The notes beneath the pieces were generated by a model. That model searched no databases. It worked only from the letters and a program-made list of their open reading frames with translations, and was not told where the DNA came from. Positions 61,621 to 64,000 of a stretch of DNA of 64,000 nt are shown in pieces. Source of the DNA: Archaeoglobaceae archaeon (lineage in GTDB: Archaea > Halobacteriota > Archaeoglobi > Archaeoglobales > Archaeoglobaceae). The stretch spans positions 1 to 64,000 of the forward strand of contig JAVYOO010000003.1 of the NCBI GenBank assembly GCA_038734275.1. The letters run 5' to 3'. The translations under genes and the position numbers were made by a program. Positions within the stretch are counted from its first letter, which is position 1; every line of letters starts with the position of its first letter.

Positions 61621-63653
61621 CTTATCTCACCAATCTTACTCGCAAGTTTTGCAAGGACTTCCTTTCTCTTTCCTTCTACGAACTTTATTGAACCGACAAC
61701 AAGATGCCCTCCACCGTCAATGCAGGCGTTTATCTCTCTTTTTAGTTCTTCAACCAGTCTTGGAATATCCAGATTTACCCCTTCACTTCTGATAATCGCA
61801 AAATCTGGACCATAGCCAATTGTGACAATCCTCTTGTATTTAACCTTCAGGCGATCGTGAATTTCTCCGGTTAATTTCCCTGGAGGTGGAAAAGTGAACT
61901 TTTTCGAGTAATTTTCTACATCGAACGCAGCAAGAGCGACACCATTTGGCAATATTTGAACCTTTACATTTTCCAATGCTGTTTTCAATTGTTCTTCTAT
62001 CGCAGATTTTGCATAATTCGAAAGGACATAAACAAGTCTTTTTTGTCGATCCTTTCTACCAAATCCGAGTATTTCATGGACTATTGTGCTTGCGGATTTA
62101 AAGCGAAGGTAAAACCCTTCGAATTCCACTGCCAAGGCAAGATCTTTTAGTTCTTCTTTACTTAGATTTGAAAGCCTTATGTATTCCTCAACGTTTCCCT
62201 CTGCCCGATCTCCAACAACAGAGATCGCAGCGAGATGTGTCAGATCTAAGTCGGATATCATTCTTGCAATCTCCACGCAAAGGACTCCGGAGGTAATGTT
62301 GCTATCCCCACCAACTTTATAGGGATTTATGTGGTAGAGCAGATATTTATCAACACCCTCATCCGGAAAATGGTGATCTATTGTGATCACATCCGCACCA
62401 AAAAGGATGAATTGCTGAATTGCTGGCAGATCTTCATGCCCTGAGCCGTTGTCTACAAGCACAACGAGGGGAATTCTATCTCCATATCTTTCTGCATCTT
62501 CTAAACTTTCATCGAGATCTCTTACGAGATCCTCTAATTCATAAAAGGGAGCTCTCGAGACCCTTCTCTTTACAAGATAATACTTTGTCTCCTTGTCTCT
62601 ATAAATCTTTTCAACAAGCTCTTGGAGAGCAATTTCAAGGGCAACTCCTCCGCAGGTTCCATCTGCATCCCAATGGTGTCTTATTATTATAGGTCTCGAT
62701 TTATAAACAGCTTTTTTCAATTCTCTTGCAACCGCAATCATCTCATCTTTCAGTTTTTCGAGAACCTCGCTTTTTATCAGAAAACCTTTAAAATCTGGTT
62801 CGCAAGCTCTCTCAATTTCAGCTTCAATTCTCTTTCTAATCTCGTAAGCATCTTCGCCAAGAATTTTCTCAACCTCAAGCGCATCTATACCGTTTCTTCT
62901 AACAGTTCCAATGACCTCAATGGCTTCATCGACTTCAGCATCGAAGTCATCAAAAACTGTGCAGTTCACACTCCCGGTGCCATCGAGTATTGTGAAAACC
63001 TTGGCTATTGCTGTCTCCTTTGTGTGAGTAACGATACCACGAACTTTAACCATCCTTCCAAGGAATTTCGAAGCAGAAGATATCGGAATGACCTCGAGAT
63101 CTTTCGAGACTTCAACAACGGTGTAATTTTGAAGTTCAACTGGAGCTAAATCGATTTCTCCGCTAACAGTTATGTTTGTAATCTTCACGATTACTTCATC
63201 CCCTTCGCGAAGATTTTGCACCAATTTCTTTGGTATCAAACCTCTCAACCTTCTGTTAAGATTAACAAAGGCTCCAATATCTGTGATGGATGAAATCGAT
63301 CCGACATAAAACTTTCCAATTCTTAAATCTTCAATTCCACAGCTATTACCTATCTTAAATGCATGGGGTTTCTTCCTACACTCAAAACACAGCTCTTGAT
63401 CGGTCTCTCTACCGCAGATCTGACACCTCTTTACCTTTCCTGTTCCGTTGCAATTCTTGCAAACTTCCACAATCCTGCGTTTACCACTTCCACCACAAAC
63501 ACCACAAATTCCCTTCATGAACAACTTGAGCTGGTCTTCAGAAACGTTCACAGTCTTCAGATCGAAGCTTTTGGCCTTTCCTGTTCCGCTACAGGTTTCG
63601 CAGATTTTCTCTATCTCGTTGAACCCCTTTCCTCCGCACTTCTGACAATTCAT
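61617..63653 (-). CDS. DHH phosphoesterase (RecJ-like) with zinc-finger, S1 and OB domains
   Basis: This 678-aa protein has an N-terminal DnaJ-type zinc finger with four CxxCxGxG-like repeats (CQKCGGKGF, CETCSGTGK, CGVCGGSGK, CKNCNGTGK), a further CQICGRETDQELCFEC, an S1 domain (about 120-180) and an OB-fold (VRGIVTHTKETAIAKVFTIL, about 205). The DHH core contains HHWDADGTCGG, VVLVDNGSGHED and TIDHHFPDEG. Archaeal relatives include RecJ-like nucleases and GINS-associated proteins; S1 and OB domains favour RNA or ssDNA substrates. It overlaps the METTL5-type gene and cbiB by 4 nt each. Confidence 0.8.
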   Translation of the reverse strand: MNCQKCGGKGFNEIEKICETCSGTGKAKSFDLKTVNVSEDQLKLFMKGICGVCGGSGKRRIVEVCKNCNGTGKVKRCQICGRETDQELCFECRKKPHAFKIGNSCGIEDLRIGKFYVGSISSITDIGAFVNLNRRLRGLIPKKLVQNLREGDEVIVKITNITVSGEIDLAPVELQNYTVVEVSKDLEVIPISSASKFLGRMVKVRGIVTHTKETAIAKVFTILDGTGSVNCTVFDDFDAEVDEAIEVIGTVRRNGIDALEVEKILGEDAYEIRKRIEAEIERACEPDFKGFLIKSEVLEKLKDEMIAVARELKKAVYKSRPIIIRHHWDADGTCGGVALEIALQELVEKIYRDKETKYYLVKRRVSRAPFYELEDLVRDLDESLEDAERYGDRIPLVVLVDNGSGHEDLPAIQQFILFGADVITIDHHFPDEGVDKYLLYHINPYKVGGDSNITSGVLCVEIARMISDLDLTHLAAISVVGDRAEGNVEEYIRLSNLSKEELKDLALAVEFEGFYLRFKSASTIVHEILGFGRKDRQKRLVYVLSNYAKSAIEEQLKTALENVKVQILPNGVALAAFDVENYSKKFTFPPPGKLTGEIHDRLKVKYKRIVTIGYGPDFAIIRSEGVNLDIPRLVEELKREINACIDGGGHLVVGSIKFVEGKRKEVLAKLASKIGEIS

Positions 63654-64000
63654 AGGCCAAATGGGATTTGTGTTAATAAAAATATTCTGAGGGAGGAAAT
63701 TACAATTGCAAAGAGAATTGCCATTGCACTAAGTCTTTTGAAGATTTTTATGGCGGTAATAACGTCCTCATCCGTTGCATCTCTGCCAGGTAGAGTATAG
63801 TAGCCCGGCTTTTCAAGCTTGACTCCAAGAACGTAAGACATAGCTGTGATCGTGCAACCATTTAGTTTTACTTTATATTTAATACCGTATGAGAATGCCC
63901 CTCTTCTGAAAACTTCAAAAAAGATTAGAGCAATTCTTGCTGGGATAAAATTCGCCAGATCATCGAGTCGAGCAGCAAATTTCCCAAAGAACTCATATCT
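63650..64000 (-). CDS. cbiB: Cobalamin biosynthesis protein CbiB/CobD, C-terminal part (runs off the right edge)
   Basis: The frame is open from the window edge to 63650; an internal ATG at 63841 is not the start. Upstream codons read YEFFGKFAARLDDLANFIPA then RIALIFFEVFRR, and MSYVLGVKLEKPGYYTLPGR follows, with a final TM helix. DDxANFIPAR and GVxLEKPGxY are conserved in CbiB, which joins aminopropanol phosphate to adenosylcobyric acid. At least 116 residues are present; the N-terminal part lies outside. It overlaps the DHH gene by 4 nt. Confidence 0.85.
   Translation of the reverse strand, partial: RYEFFGKFAARLDDLANFIPARIALIFFEVFRRGAFSYGIKYKVKLNGCTITAMSYVLGVKLEKPGYYTLPGRDATDEDVITAIKIFKRLSAMAILFAIVISSLRIFLLTQIPFGL

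Overview
The window looks like a chromosome segment from a hyperthermophilic euryarchaeon, most probably a member of the Archaeoglobales. The evidence is archaeal information-processing genes (topoisomerase VI B, RpoL, Csl4, aNAC, Pus10, TrmI, UPF0058, UPF0147), tRNA genes without encoded CCA, TATA-type promoters close to start codons, and an alanine dehydrogenase of the Archaeoglobus ornithine-cyclodeaminase-like type. The taxonomic call is inference from protein resemblance, not from a search.

Layout. 1-8.5 kb is housekeeping: a small membrane-protein pair, an Lrp-type regulator facing an AhpD-like/TauE pair, a TGT of bacterial type, an Fe-S flavoprotein, topoisomerase VI B, a stand-alone Lrp effector domain, an HD hydrolase and a Clp1-like RNA kinase. 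8.5-19.8 kb is a defence-type island: a 1101-aa SNF2 helicase with a DUF3883-like tail, a DUF1156 DNA methylase whose SAM-binding half and DPPY catalytic half lie 2.4 kb apart, and a DUF499 ATPase. Four small modules sit between the methylase halves: a ribbon-helix-helix/retropepsin-like protease pair, an AbrB/PIN pair, a VapB/VapC pair and a 40-codon ORF. 19.8-26.5 kb holds a MATE exporter, MarC, ornithine carbamoyltransferase and two tRNAs. It also holds a decayed vapBC pair and about 0.9 kb of decayed coding sequence.

26.7-46.7 kb carries a CHASE4 histidine kinase with an apparent N-terminal frameshift, purS-purL, a DUF401 transporter, an MrfA/Hrq1-type helicase, a LuxE-LuxC-SDR operon (acyl reduction without luciferase), a PAS histidine kinase, Pus10, Sir2, a DHPS-related protein, and a type II restriction-modification pair whose endonuclease frame is broken by what looks like one missing T. 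46.7-64 kb carries a ferredoxin/HTH protein facing an ArsR-type regulator, two exported proteins, a split RLAN/ATP-grasp ligase pair, and a run of cofactor and RNA genes (NAD kinase, IMPase, QueC, Dph6, AlaDH, TrmI, aNAC, RpoL, Csl4, a METTL5-type methylase, a RecJ-like DHH protein). It ends in the C-terminal part of a CbiB-type cobalamin gene.

The two strongest unannotated signals are the split DUF1156 methylase with a nested toxin-antitoxin-like cluster, and a G+C-rich structured RNA at 54878-55093. The RNA folds as three hairpins, each with a consensus kink-turn and each followed one nucleotide later by ACA. That is the architecture of an archaeal H/ACA pseudouridylation guide. The third hairpin's pocket is complementary to the conserved helix 69 loop of 23S rRNA. 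The last 16 nt of this RNA are antisense to the end of queC.
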